DNA of 64,000 nucleotides, taken from Nelumbo lutea. Taxonomy: Eukaryota > Streptophyta > Magnoliopsida > Proteales > Nelumbonaceae. The position numbers and the translations under genes are program-made. The DNA is taken from positions 55,516,422-55,580,421 of the forward strand of contig JAKGHH010000004.1 of NCBI GenBank assembly GCA_022828595.1, given 5' to 3'. How positions within the stretch are numbered: the first letter of the stretch is position 1; the number at the start of each line of letters is the position of its first letter. The notes beneath the pieces are model-generated. The model saw only the letters and a program-made list of their open reading frames with translations, did no database searches and was not told the origin of the DNA. Of this stretch, positions 1 to 13,700 are shown piece after piece.

Positions 1-1114
1 ATCATTTTTACTATTTATCAAAAAATTAATGGGCTATAAATGGCATTTTTACAATAAAAAGGAAAGAGGACTAAAGATGGAGAGATCCTTGCGATGAAAA
101 CTTAGTGGTGGAAGGTGGCACACAACTGTGGGCTGGATGAGGAATAATCTGCTGAGAACCAGTTTTGGAGGCAATAGCTTCTTTCAGCTGGGTCCTTAGT
201 TAAGCAAATGATGTTTCTGATGTTCTATCAAGAAAAGGAGTTAGCAGACACTTACTGAGAAACATACCCATGAAATTACAAATTGTGCTCTTAGACTGGG
301 GCCTGCAGTTACAACTTGAGGGGGTAGCAATGTGTCTGACAATGTTTTCACTTTTTGGGAGGTCATTGTATTACTCAGTTTCTGTATCTTTTGTACTAAT
401 CTTTATTATTCTTGTTTCTGACTCATTACATTCAAATCCATAACTAGTAAAAAGATACAGGAAATGATAATTTTTTAATCTAATATATTTATTAATGTAG
501 GTTGAAATTCCTATAATTGCTCTAACAAATCTATTAACAGAGTGTCCAAATTTGTTAATCTCTAACCACCGATAAACACTGCTATTTATTTCATTACATT
601 GTGGATAAATTCAATAATAAAAATAAGATTGAAAGGATTTTTGCAAAATGCAAATAATAACTTACCAAAGTGGGTAATGAATATCCATGATATAATCATG
701 ATACTTATTGAAGACTGTGTTATAACTGAATACACTCTGATTGTTGACAACACTTGACTCATTTTTTTCATTTTTGTATCAATCACCACACCCTTCCCAC
801 CATGTATTCATGTTTGCAGAGATCTCATTTCCCCCCTTTTATTTAAGGAGATTTTGTTTAAAAAGACACTGCCTTGGAGAAATCATGCTGTTCTAGATGA
901 GATTTGGGAAAGTTTAGAAGAAAGTGGAGCAAATTCAGGGGCATACCTAATATTCATTGTAAAATCTAGTTAGGGAATGTGTATACCTCGGGGAATTGTA
1001 TATATTGAGTAATTAGGACACAAATGTAAGTAGTGGAAAAAGGTTCAAGTCAACTTAGGTATGTGTGTTACTTATGTTATTGCTACTTATATTTTTCTGT
1101 TTCTATTTGTTCAG
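1..1114 (+). other. Upstream MBD9 intron (partial)
   Basis: AT-rich sequence ending in the acceptor used at 1115. No coding, RNA or recognisable transposon feature was seen. The upstream exons of MBD9 lie outside the window. Confidence 0.6.
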
Positions 1115-1795
1115 GTATACGAGTTACTGTGGCGATTCTATGATATTCTGGGTCTAAGGGAACCATTGTCATTCCATGAACTTGAGGAAGAACTTATAAA
1201 TCCATGGTTCGACAACTCAAATTTTCTTGAAAAGTTAGAAAAGGAAATTCAGGAAACTAGAGATCTAAGTTTACATACAAGTGGAAATACCTTATCCCCA
1301 AGTACTAAACCTGATTGCATGGTTCCTGGGGAAAATGCACATGCATTCATTAAAATGGAAACTGAATCAATGAAGGAAGCAGCCCAAGCTAGGCTGGCAT
1401 CTCGAACTTATAATAGATGCACAGGTGTTGCTTTGACAAAGGCTCATAGTGCTCTGCTGAAAGTGCTAGTTGGTGAGCTACAGTCCAGAGTTGCAGCACT
1501 TATAGATCCAAGTTTTGATGCTGGAGAATCAAAACCAAGGCGGGGAAGAAAGAAAGATACCGATAGCTCAGTTCTGATGAAAAAAACTAAGATTGATATG
1601 CTTCCAATTAATGTACTAACTTGGCCAGAATTAGCTCGTAGATATATTTTAGTTGTGTTGTCCATGGATGGTAACCTTGATTCTGCAGAGATTAGCATCC
1701 GTGAAGGGGGAAAGGTTTTTCGCTGCTTGCATGGTGATGGTGGAGTGCTTTGTGGCTCACTTACTGGAGTGGCGGGAATGGAAGCAGATGCATTG
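1115..1795 (+). CDS. MBD9: MBD9 exon (first in window): DDT-like region
   Basis: The acceptor is a T-rich tract ending TTCAG at 1110-1114 and the donor GTGAG is at 1796. It encodes 227 residues in phase 0. The first 35 or so (VYELLWRFYDILGL and on) have the helical L-W-F pattern of a DDT domain, which in ISWI-partner proteins contacts the remodeler. A basic stretch near residue 150 (KPRRGRKKD) looks like a nuclear localisation signal or AT-hook-like patch. The end (FRCLHGDGGVLCGSLTG) is strongly conserved-looking and continues into the next exon. It is not the true 5' end: the open frame upstream to 1061 is intron read-through. Confidence 0.88.
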
Positions 1796-4700
1796 GTGAG
1801 ATTGTATCACAATTTTCTTCTCTATTTCACTGTATTAATTGCAAAATTTTTTCTAAGTTTCTTATGGAAAAATTGTACTGTTTATATTCTTCATTGCCTT
1901 GCTTATTTTTATTTTCTTATGACTCCGGCATATGTTTAACTGTCAGCTTGAAGCCAGATATATCTATATGGAATTGTACATTGTTCTTGAAGCCATATGT
2001 TTAAATTTAAAAAACAATAAATATCCTTGTAGAACTTCACAAGGAAAAGTGTTCTTTTTACAGGGAAAAGAATCCTTGTAGACACTTTACTGTAGTGAGA
2101 TTTTGTGAGGAAAGCAAGGGAGGCGATTTCAAAATTACATTGAGCATGAGGCTTTCCTAATCTGGTTTGGTTGCACCATGTCCCCTTAACCTGAGCAGCT
2201 GCCTTGGGTAAGTGCCTTACCAGGGACAAGCTTTCCAGCCGAGGCATAGCCCTCCCTTCTACAAGCTGTATTTTCTGTAACAGTAATCTGGAGGCAACTG
2301 ATCACCATTTTTGTGCACTATCCCACAAGCTACAAGGTTTTGATAAGCATTCTTAGTGTGTCAACATTGGTTAGGCATTCCCCACATCAATTTTGGAGAC
2401 TCTTCAAAGCTGGCAGGTTGGCAGGCTAAAGGAAAGGTGCTCTGGCAACTAACTCATGGGGCTGATTTTTGGGTGGTTTGGATGCGGAGAAACAGAAGAA
2501 TTTTTATAACATTTTCCATTCAGCTTGATGAAATTTTTAGGGATTGAGAAACAACCAAGGAGAGGTGGCCTTGTATTCTGGACCAATTGGCATTGGAGAC
2601 TAGGTTTAGGCTGAAATATTGGTTCTGTTACAAGGATTGAGAATCACAGTGCAACTTGAAATTAGGGAATTGGAAATTGAAGGAGACTCACAACTAGTTA
2701 TAATTGGGCCAAGAAAATCAGTTCAGCCCCCCAAAAAATTTAGGGACACTATAGCAAAGATCTCCTCTGGAACCTTGATCCACAGCAGTTTTCAGATCTC
2801 CTCTTATGCATCTATTCTAGGCCCCAGGATTTTTTTTGAGACTTCTGCTTCCTTTTTGTTAAGTAAATCTGAGAAGATATCAACTGTACAGATGCTGAGC
2901 CACCCTCTTCTCTGTTTTTTTGGATACTAGTACAATACATTTTATCTTCTCTCTCTCTCTCTCTCAAAAAAAAAAAAAAAGAGAAAAAAAAAAGCATCAA
3001 GCCTGAGAGACTTAAGCAACTTTCTCAAAGGCATCCATTAGTGAATGCAAATTTCATTTAGTCTAGTACTAATGTACATGCATTTATGCACACACACATA
3101 TGATAAATGTAGGGAGATGTTTCATTTTGAAAGAAAATCATGGTATCACAAAGTATAGCTCCTTATACACAAGATTCTGTACCTTGAGACTGTATATCAG
3201 TATGAAGTCATCACTGAAAATGATACTATAGTCAGAAAACTGGAGAAGAACACTCCCTTGAACTCTTTAACAATTGACAGCCAACATTAAATAGTGGTAA
3301 AGATTAAAGGCTCAATTCTCCACCTCCTCCTCAGAGGGCAACATTTGATAAAAAAGTCCAAGCATTTCTTTTCCTTTTTTTTTTCCTGAGAAAAGGTAAC
3401 AAAGATTTCAATCAATTGACAGCCAAGAAAAATAGTGGTAAAGATTAAAGACTCAATTCTCCACCTCCTCCTCAGAGGGCTACATTTGATAAAAAAGTCC
3501 AAGCATTTCTTTTTTTTTTTTTTTTAACCTGAGAAAAGGTAATGAAGATTTCAATCAAAAAGAAGTGTACATAAGAAAATGTACAATGGAGAATAGAAAC
3601 ATGCAAAAACTACAAAGGAAGGTTTCTGTTACTAAACAGAGACTCCCTGTGGATCCCGGGTTTAGCTAAACCATCAGCAAACACATTCAGTTCTGTAGGG
3701 ATCCAAACCAGACTTGCATTCAAGTTAACAAGAATTTTTCTTTCTTCGGACATATAATGAGTCAGTCTCCAGGGACCTTTAGCCCTTCCTCCTAGCCACT
3801 TAATTGTGTTTGTTGAATCACTATCAATAGTTAGGTTCGAGAGACCCAAGTCTCTGGCAATCCTAATCCTAGTGAGAGCTGTCATCACCTCAGCCTTTGT
3901 AGAGTCTACCCGTTCCTATGGGACCACCAAAAGCCCAACGGTTGTTTCCATCCATCTCCCTTATCACACCTCCAATTCCTGCCTCACCTGGATTCCCTAA
4001 AGCATTGCCTTCAAAATTTAATTTCACCCCTCCAAGTCCAAGCATTTCTTTCCTTCCAAATCTTCCAAGTGATCATATCTGATTTGATCTCTGATATTTT
4101 TCTCCCCTTTCTATTTAGTTCAGCCAAGCTCCAACCTTGTAAGAGATCTAGTAATGTTGCTAATATGAAGGCTAGTTCAGTGTGCTCGAAGTTGGAGTGA
4201 TGTCTGATCCTATTCACAACAGATTGGGAAGAATACTTCAGGGGCATGTAGCAAACAGCTCTTGTTAGAGTGATGTCTGATAATTTGCCCAGTGCTCCGA
4301 GACCCCCTATTTGCTACTGTTGTTCATTCATTCTTCCTAATAAAAGACAATTTTTAAAAGATAAGGAACCATAGCTAAGTCATAAATCTAATTCTTTTAA
4401 GTATGTAACAAGAATTTAAGACCTTAGCATGGACTTTTTGGGCTTGCCTCAAGGGACTTGGTACAAACCAGCTTGTAGAATTAGAGTAATGTGATTGGGA
4501 AAGAAATGAAGAGATTGAAAGTTTCACATGCTTGACTTGTTTAGTGCTTAAATATGCTTTAGATGTTATGTTCAATTTATTTTTACATTTCACTTTGAAT
4601 ATGTCTTATATATTATGTTTGTGCATTTTAATTTGAGCTAATAGATTTTTGAAAACATTTAGTTTAAAATTTAAATATGGATTCTTAATTAATAATATTT

Positions 4701-7700
4701 TAACATTTTTTTATTTTCTTTTGCAAATTCTTTGAACATCTTTTGCATTTTATTTTTTAAAAAAAGTTTGCCTCACCTTGTGCCTTAGGCACAAAATGCC
4801 TCTTGCGCTTTTAAAACATAGAATACCTTGAATTCTAGAAACTTCTTGAGGGCAGTTTAGAGTTACCATAAAACAAATGTTATACTAAATGTGGAATAAT
4901 AGTTAAATCCTACTTGAATTCAACTAGAAAATCTATGGATGACTGATCTTGATTTCACTGGGTTAACCTCATATTCTTCTTTATTTCCTCCACTCATCCT
5001 GTCTGTTTTTCATCTTTTGTATTGCTGATGAGAAGAAAATGATGTATATGGAATTTTATGAGCATCTAGGATATCCTGATGCCTTTTCCGCTGTTGCATC
5101 TATAAGGCATTTCTATTCATATTTATGATGTTATCTCTTTTATTCTTTCTAGTTCATGCTGTTCAAGCTATTGTTCCTATTTGCCACCATATTTTTCTTT
5201 CTTCTTTGAGCTTTCTAATAAGATTTGAAGTTGAAGAGCTAAAATTTAGTATGCCTGTTGTGGCCGGGTCTTCAGTTCAGAAAATTCTCTTGCTGAATCT
5301 CTTGCAATAGAGGGTGTAAATAGTATTGAGGAAATTAGCCTCTAGGGCTAGCTTACCTGATTTTGGTTTTACTTGGATATGCTTTTATTTGGGAAGAGTA
5401 GTGGGGCTACCTCTCTATTTGTGATCCATTTGGGGAGGGCTGTGGCCTCATTCTTTTGTGCTTTCTCATTTAATCATTCTTTATGGATACATTGTCTGAT
5501 CAGTTACCAATAAAAGAGGATCTGTTAGATGGATGAGGTGGCGGAGCTGGTGATGCCTTCTTAGCGGGGATGAAGTTGGGTGCTGGACTTGGGACTGAGA
5601 TTGAACGATTGGGAGATGGGTTAGATGGTAGATCTGATGGAGAGGTTGGAAGCTGTGCATCTGAATGGTGAGCAGACAGATCAAAGGATTTGGTGCTCCA
5701 TCTAAGATATCTTTCTTGGCCTGGACAGCAGTTCTGCACAAATGCCCAACTAGAGGCAAGCTGGTGAGCAGATAATCCAGGGCGCTAGTTTTCCACTTTG
5801 TGGAAGGGAGGACAAGATGAGCAATCATCTTTTCATCCATTGTGGTTACAATAGGCAGGTGTGGCTGTTCTTGGAAATCTTGGGATGAGTTGGTGCTTCC
5901 TGGAATCATTGCTGGACTCCATAAAGGGTTGGCCAAGTTTGAGTACTGTGCCATTGATGGTAATTTGGGTGTTGTGGAAGGAATGAAGTGGGAGAATTTT
6001 TGAAAAGTGCTGTGATCTCCTGGGTAAGGATTCACACAATTTTTAGAGGAGTACAAATTTTCTCTAAAAAAAGGGGAGTACATGGTCGAAGTTTTTAATT
6101 TTTTTAATTACTTGTATAGATAAATCCTTTTTGTAAAACTTTGTCATCCCCCCGCCGTAGTTTGCTTGCTGGGGAGCTTGATGTAATTTTTGTGAAGTAA
6201 TAGCAACACACTTACTTTTTCAGAAAAAAAAAGGATCTCTTAGATACTCCATATCATATCTTTTGTGTCTTTTCCATTTCAGAATCTTTCATTTTCCTTG
6301 TGTGGAATGAAGTTACCTTTTTTTGATCAGTAAAAGTCTTTCATTAATAACAGAGAGATTAAGATACAATAGCTAAAGATTGCATAGGAATAAATTGCAA
6401 TCTCCAGCAATCAGTAATAATTCTGCCCAATACAATGAAGATCTATTTGCCCCTTGTTTTGCTAGGGTATCTGCCATCCCATTTGCATCCCTTTTAACCC
6501 AACCAAACTGAGAGTTGAATTTCCTTGCAAGTGTGTCAATTTCTCTGAAAATAAACTTGAGCTTCCAAGGTGCTGATGTGATGTTTTTGGCCCAAGAAAT
6601 GACCAATAGAGTCTCCTTCAATTTCTAAGTCTGTTGTTCCTATCTGCTCAGCCATCTTTAGACCTTGAAGTAGGGCTAGAGATTCAGCCTGTATTGAGTC
6701 ACCATAACCTTTTGGTCAAGAGTAGAGTGCCACCACCACACCCAGATAGTTTCTAAACACACCCCCAATGCTTGCCAAGAGAACTCCCATCAAAATTCAG
6801 TTTTAGTTTGTTCCGTGCTGGTGGCTTCCATTCCATGCTTACAAGAACTTCGGGTACATTTGTTTGTGCTATTTGAGCCCAATTTCTTAGTATCTCATTC
6901 GTGGTGTAGTTTCTGAATATCTCCATGGTCTTCACCCAATGTGCAGTTCTGATTTTTATGGCTTCAATAACTTCCTCCATTGTTTTTTTTTTCCAGAAAA
7001 GATTCTTAGGTTTCTTTCCTCCCATATAGTCCATACTGTAGCTGCTCTCATTGCCTTCCATATGCAATTTTCCCTTTTCTTTTGTTGACACAGGAAAGAG
7101 GGGCTCGATAGACTTGCCACATCCTGTGGGGGAGCCCATCTGCATCCAAAGAGAGAACAAGCAACATTCCAAATACCAGAAGCAAAAGAGCAGGATAATA
7201 GTAAGTGGGTTAGAGTTTCACCACACCCCATACGAAGGACACACACATGGGGAGAGAGGCAATTGTTTGGCCTCTTTTTCTGTAGCACATCACAAGTGTT
7301 TACCTTCCCTAGGAACACTTCTCAACAGAAAGCTCGTACTTTTGGAGGGATCAGTTTAGTCCAAGTTTCTCTCACTAGGAAGCTCCCCCCCCCCTTAGGA
7401 TTAATATGAATGAGCAAACCAAAGAAAGATGCATAGGAAAATAAACCATTAGAAGTTGGGGACCACGCTCTACAATCAGCTATAGATTGGTCCAAGTAGA
7501 CCCTCTCAAGTGTTGAAATCAACAACACTAGAGACTCACACCCATTTTCCCTCAACCCTATTCTAAAATCAAAATCCCAAGAGATCCTTGATTCTGAAAG
7601 CACACCAAACCTAGCAACAAGTTTGTTTTTATAGTTTGATAAAGAATAGAGGTCTAGGAAATTGAACATAAGAGGCACATCCCCAACCCAAAGGTCTTCC

Positions 7701-10700
7701 CAGGATAAAACTTTGTTGCCACAACCAACATCAAACTTGATAAATTGAAGAAAAGTTGGATATAAAGATTGCCTTCCAGGGAGAGGATGGAGTTGCAATG
7801 GGAGCTAATTTTGCATCCCAACCGTTATCTGCTTCACCATGTAAGCTTTTAATGACCCTGTGCCACAACCTTTCTTCCTCACAAGGGAATCTCCACAGAC
7901 ATTTCCCTAGTAGGGCCTTGTTTCTCTTTATTAGGTTCCCTATACCTAATCCACCCTGGTCCTTAGGGTAACAAACTTGCTCCCATTTCACTAAATGATA
8001 TTTCTTTTCTTCACCTAGTTCCCACAAATAGTCCCTAATAATCTTCTCCAATTTCCTAGCTATTTTCACCGGGATCTTAAAGGTGGAAAGTAAATAAGTG
8101 GGAAGGTTTGCAAGGGTTGCTTTTATCAAGGTGATTCTTCCCCCCAAGGAAATATAATTTATCTTCCACATTGCCAACTTCTTCATGAACCTCTTTACCA
8201 CCGGTTTCCAAAAGCTTTTAACTTTCAGATTCCCACCTAAGGGCATTCTTAAGTATTCCAGAGGCCAATTTTTTACTTCACAACCTAGCAGATTTGCCAT
8301 GGCTCGGATGTCCCCCCCCCCCCCCTTTCAATGTTGATTCCAATTACATAGCTTTTTCCCCAATTGACTTTCAATTTGGAGGCCTGCTAAAATTCATCCA
8401 CCAATCTTTTCAGATTCCTTAAATTGGCTTCATCACGGCTTTCACAGAAAATAATTATGTCATCAGCAAATTGCAAATGAGACACCACCACTTCTGATCT
8501 ACCCATCCTCTAACCTTTAAACTGGTTTTCTTGATCAGCCTTGGTGATTTGTCTACTCAAAACCTCAGCCGCAAAGGTGAATGAGAATGGAGATAAGGGG
8601 TCACCCTGTCTTAATCCTCTTTTAGCCTGGAAGAAATCCTTTACTGCCCCATTCTTCAGAATAGAAAAATTTGCTAAGCTAATACATTCTTTAATCCACA
8701 TCCTCCATCTTTCACCTAGCCCCATCTTTTCCATTAAATTTAACAGGAAGGACCAATCCACCATATCATAAGCTTTTTCAAGGTCCAATTTACAAATCAA
8801 ACCTTTGCCACCTTGCTTTCTCTTAGCTGCCACACACTCATTTGCCGCTAAAATTTGATCCACAATTTGTCTCCCCTCTACAAAAGCTCCTTGGTTCTGA
8901 GAGATAATATGGGGTAGTACAGTCTTCAACCTACTAGCCAGGACTTTAGCAATGATTTTATATAAGCTACCCACTAGACTTATCAGTCTGTAATCCTTAG
9001 GGGTTTTGGCCTCCTTTTTTGGCACTAAAGCAATAAAAGTTGCATTTGCTCCAGGCGATAATTTCCCTTCTTGATAGAACTCCACAAATACATCTATTAA
9101 TTCATCTTTCAAAATTTCCCAACAATCTTGATAGAAAGCCATTGAAAATCCATCCGGCCCCGGTGCTTTAGATCTATCCATCGAGAATATTGCTTCATGT
9201 ATCTCCTCAATAGTGAATGCTCTTTCTAGGAGGTTAACTTCGGATTCTGGCACTCTGTCCCACTGTAAATCTCCCAATTCTGCCAAGTTTTCATTAGAGG
9301 ATGCTAGGATTGACTTAAAGCGATTCACAAAGCATCTTTCAATTTACTCTTTTGCAGTTATCACTCTTCCATCCACCTCTACACTGGAAATTTGGTTTTT
9401 CCGTCTTCTCCTGTTTGCTAAAGAGTGGAAAAAACTGGTATTTCCATCCCCTTCCAAAAGCCATTTACATCTAGATTTTTGCCTCCAAGAAATCTCTTCT
9501 TTTCTTAGAATCTCTTCCAATTGCACTTTTAAGTTCCATCTTTCTATTCTATCATCCACCCCACACTCTTTCTGGGCCTCCTTTTGGTCCACTTTCTCTA
9601 TTTTCCTGCCTTGACCTTTTCCTTCATTCTTTTCAGTTTCTTAGAGAATCTCACCACTTTATTTCTAGCCCTAATCCCATCTTTTGACCACCATTCTTTT
9701 AACCTTTGCAAAAAGTTTTACTCATGTCAACCGATATCAACATCAATAGATACCTATCTATTATCTATATAGCTAGATCCATCGGAATAATTTGTGAATG
9801 AAGTGAATTTTTAAAATTGAATAAATAATAATAGAAAATTGAAAAATCAAAATTTTTAATTTCGAAAAAGAAACTCATGTCCGGTTCTGCAGTAGAGATG
9901 GAATTGAGAAACAACCATCAACTATAACAGTTCATCACGTAAGAAAGGACTCACCGAGCTGGGATCACTAACTAATACTAATATAATAGAAAATAACTGT
10001 CTTTTCTGTATACTTTCTCTGGTTCCGTTGCTACCGCGGGCCTTAGGCAATCGATTGGATCATATAGATATCCCTTCAACACAACATAGGCCATCGAAAG
10101 GATCTCGGACGACCACCAAAGCACGAAAGCCAGGATATGTTTTCAGATCTAAAAGGTGTGGGGCCACCAATAAGATTTTCTTGGTAAAGACTTAAAGGGC
10201 AATGATCAAAAGTCACTCTAGGTAGGGCTTTTAGTGTCAAAGTGGCCCACAACTCTTTCCAATCAATGGAGAACAAGAATCTATCCAGTTTTGAGCACAC
10301 TTGGTTTTCTTGGATATTTGACCAGGTGAAAGAGGCTTGTAACAAGGTAGGCTCTTTTAGTTCTAGGGACTCAATCAGGGAACTGAAGTGTTTCATGCTA
10401 GACGTTAAGGGTTGGTTGGGGTTGTTTGTCTCATTTGTATATCTTATTACATTGAAATCCCCACCCAAACACCACGCACCCTCCCATATGCCTCTGATTA
10501 CAGCTAGCTCTTCCCAGAATGAGTTCCTCTCTCTATATGAATTCGGCCCATACACATTAGTCAACACCCATTCCCTTCCATCACTCATTCTCTTGGTTTT
10601 TTTTTGATACTGAATATTGTCCTATTAGTTCCTCCTGATAGTCAACTTCCTCATTCTTCCACATTGTAAGGATTCCACCCGAGGTACTCCACGACGGGGC

Positions 10701-13700
10701 AAAAGACCAACTTAGACCCCTGCAACTCCAGATACTTCTTATCCACCTTCTATCAAAGTCTGAAAGCTTTGTCTCCTGTAACATGACTGTAACCGGTCTC
10801 TCCTTTCATATCACATTCTTGATGATTCTCCTTTTCTTTGCACTTCTTAAACCTCTTGCATTCCAGCAAAGCACTTTCGTTCCACTCTTTTTTCCCCAAC
10901 CCTAACTCAATCCCAAATCCTATTCTCCTCTTTTCTTCTCCCTTTTCCTATTTACAGTCTTCTCATAGGATACACCACAAGCTAGCCTTTCCACCTCATT
11001 TATTATTCTCTTCCTTTTTTTATCATCTTCTACCCCCTTTCTAAGATAGACCTTTCCTTTGGCGAACTTCCTTTTGTTCCTCTCCTTTTACTTTGGGTAT
11101 CTCTCTACAGCCTTCTTCTCCCTCATCTAAATGGCAGTCTTCCTTTTCCTTCTCTTGGGTACCTGCAATACCTTCATTTCCCCCATCGTCCTTTTCCAAA
11201 TGCATCACAATAAACAATTTCTCCTCTATGTCTTTTCCTCCTCGCCCTCCTTTTTTCTATTGCACATGGGTCATTATCCACTACCGGTGACGTTTCAAGA
11301 GCTGGAACTGCAAAATCCAAAGGCTGAAGGTTACTACAAGGATCAAAATCAAATGAGTTTTGATGGTAAAGTGGGGGTGAGGAAAGAACTGGATTGAGAG
11401 GAAGGGGAAGAGACTCCCTGATCTTGAATCTGGTTTTCATCGATTACTCCAAAGACAAACCCAGATGGTTTGGGTTCAGGTACAGTGTCCATTTGAGCAG
11501 CTGGGGGGAGCTGTTCCTCGAGTGGTTCCAAAGTCGGTTTGCAATGGATACCCGTCTCCACAAAACTGCTGTCCTGTCTTTGTTCTTGATTTGTATCTAT
11601 TTTCTTCTCTCTCTCTATGAATCTCCATTAGGCCTTCCACTTTCCGTAGTAAAGTTACCAACCCCCAATCCTGTATCTCCAGAATCTCCATACCGGCATC
11701 TTCAGAGAAGAGCAGTTCAGTTCCAAAAGCTTCAGAGTCTAAAAATTTTCAGGTCTTTGTCGAGTTGATGCTACCAATACTTGACAGCAGATCACCATCG
11801 TCTTCTTCCACATCTCTTAACGTCTCTCAATCTGAGTCATCTTCAGAGTCTCCTTGCGAGACCCTATTGTAGCGAGGGTTCGGCTTCTCAGGTGTCGTGG
11901 AGTTATCTTCAGTTGCCGGCCTCCATTGCAGCTTCAACCTAGTCGCCGAAGTCTTTCCCACAGCCGGAGGAAGAGGGAGGGGGTTTCTGATCACCGTTCC
12001 TGTTTGGGGATGAGTTGAGCGGATAAGTGCACTTGGGGGCGATGATAGACCACAATCATCGTCCCCCATCGGCGCAAGGGACCTTTGCGCATGACTTTTA
12101 AAAGGGGTGACCCAACTTGAAAATCCTGGCCCAAATTAAACTTCTGGATCGGGTTATGTAGACCTTGGCCCGACTTTTCATTTGTCTTTGTAAATTGAGC
12201 GCGAGGTGGCCTATTTTTCAATTGCAGCACCTCAGCATAGGATTTCTTTTGGGCCGTTGGATCCCATTCGCATTTTTTCAAAAAATCTCCCTTAAATGCC
12301 AAGAGTTCTCCTTTAATCTATTGCCCAACTTTTCAGTTTCCATAAACGTCTGGTCAACTTGACCTTTCAGACGGTCCACCCAGCTCTCGCCACATGGCCT
12401 CCAACAGTCCACATCATCATCTTCTTCTACCTCCGAACTGTTCCACAGCCTTGCTTCAACTTTCGACGCCAACCACACCTTTCTCCAACAGTCATTCATG
12501 AAGATGTCCAGACTTCTTGGGATTTTTTCCAATCTTACACCTGCAACTTTAATCTTTGCCGCATGAAGGTTTTGCATGCAAAAACCTTCCAAGACCCCAC
12601 CACAGGCCACTGCTATCTTATGGAATATGTGCTCCTGCCAGAGGTTGAAGGGTAAACTTAACTATGGTCTTCTGCGAGATATTCAGTTCGTTACAGAAGG
12701 GCGATCAATTTTCCACTGCAATCTGGCCAAGTTTGGTTTCAAGGACTCTGCTCAGTCTGAAGTTCGGCCATGTCAAGTATTGCCTTATTCTTTTCAAATG
12801 GGATGAGGGTGATTTTCTCCTTTGGCTGAAGCGTCTCCAGTAGAATTTGCAATACTTCTTCCCAATCCTTAACCTCTGTTTTCTCTTTCACAACTTTCCT
12901 CTTAAACCAGTCCCCATTCCTTCCATCCCATATTATTTTTGAACTCGTCCGTTGAAAGTACTGTTATAGGTGTAATCTTTTTAGTTTGCTTTTGCTGGTT
13001 TTTTTTTTCCCAGTTTGGCTCTCACTTACCTCCCCAGATTTTTGTTCTTTTTTCATAGTTTGCTCTTCAGTATTCGAGAACTCCCATTTATTCTGGTTGA
13101 AATCATCAAGTGCACCTGTGACCATCTTCCTCCCCTGTTTAGCTTGTCCCTCTGGAAGGCATACTAACTGTTTTCTCCCTTTGCCAAAGAACTCTGTTAG
13201 TAAAATAAATCCTCCATTTCTATTCCTTCTATTTTCTACTGTGAATCTCTTCCCATTGTTTGTCGTTTCATTTCCCCACCCTTGTATTCTTTCTGCAAAT
13301 AGAAGACCATCTATGAAACCTTTAAACCAGTCCACTACTTCTGATTCCATTATGATAGTTGCTCGTCGGTCTTCCCTAATTTTCAATAGCGTCTTCCCTC
13401 TGCTTGTTATTTCCTCCATAAGGATCTTCTTCTTCTCTAACTGAAGTATTCTTCTCCATTTTGTTGCCTGAACAAAACTCTCCATTTCTTCTGAACTTCA
13501 CTGCACCTTCTTATCAAGTGTGTTCTTCAGCTACGAGGTACCATCAGTCCTCCATTAGTGGACCGGAAGACATCATCCTTTTCATTTTGGTTTCATAAAC
13601 AAAGGAACTACTTTTGAAAAATAAAAACAAAAGAAGAAAATCATAGGTACAACTTATAATATACCAAATTACCTATTTAATCTCAAATACAAAGTTAAAC

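Noticed and set aside
5481..6083. 200-codon - strand frame as a gene
   Set aside because: Pro/Ser/His-rich, no recognisable domain, lies inside an intron and a possible retroposon; overlapping frames are equally long.
9722..10137. Functional group II intron or RNA gene
   Set aside because: Only a 3' part of a plastid intron appears to be present, joined to unrelated spacer DNA; no complete intron structure or tRNA cloverleaf was seen.
10838..11561. Short + strand frames rich in Ser/Phe/Pro
   Set aside because: Shadows of the antisense LINE ORF1-ORF2 spacer.
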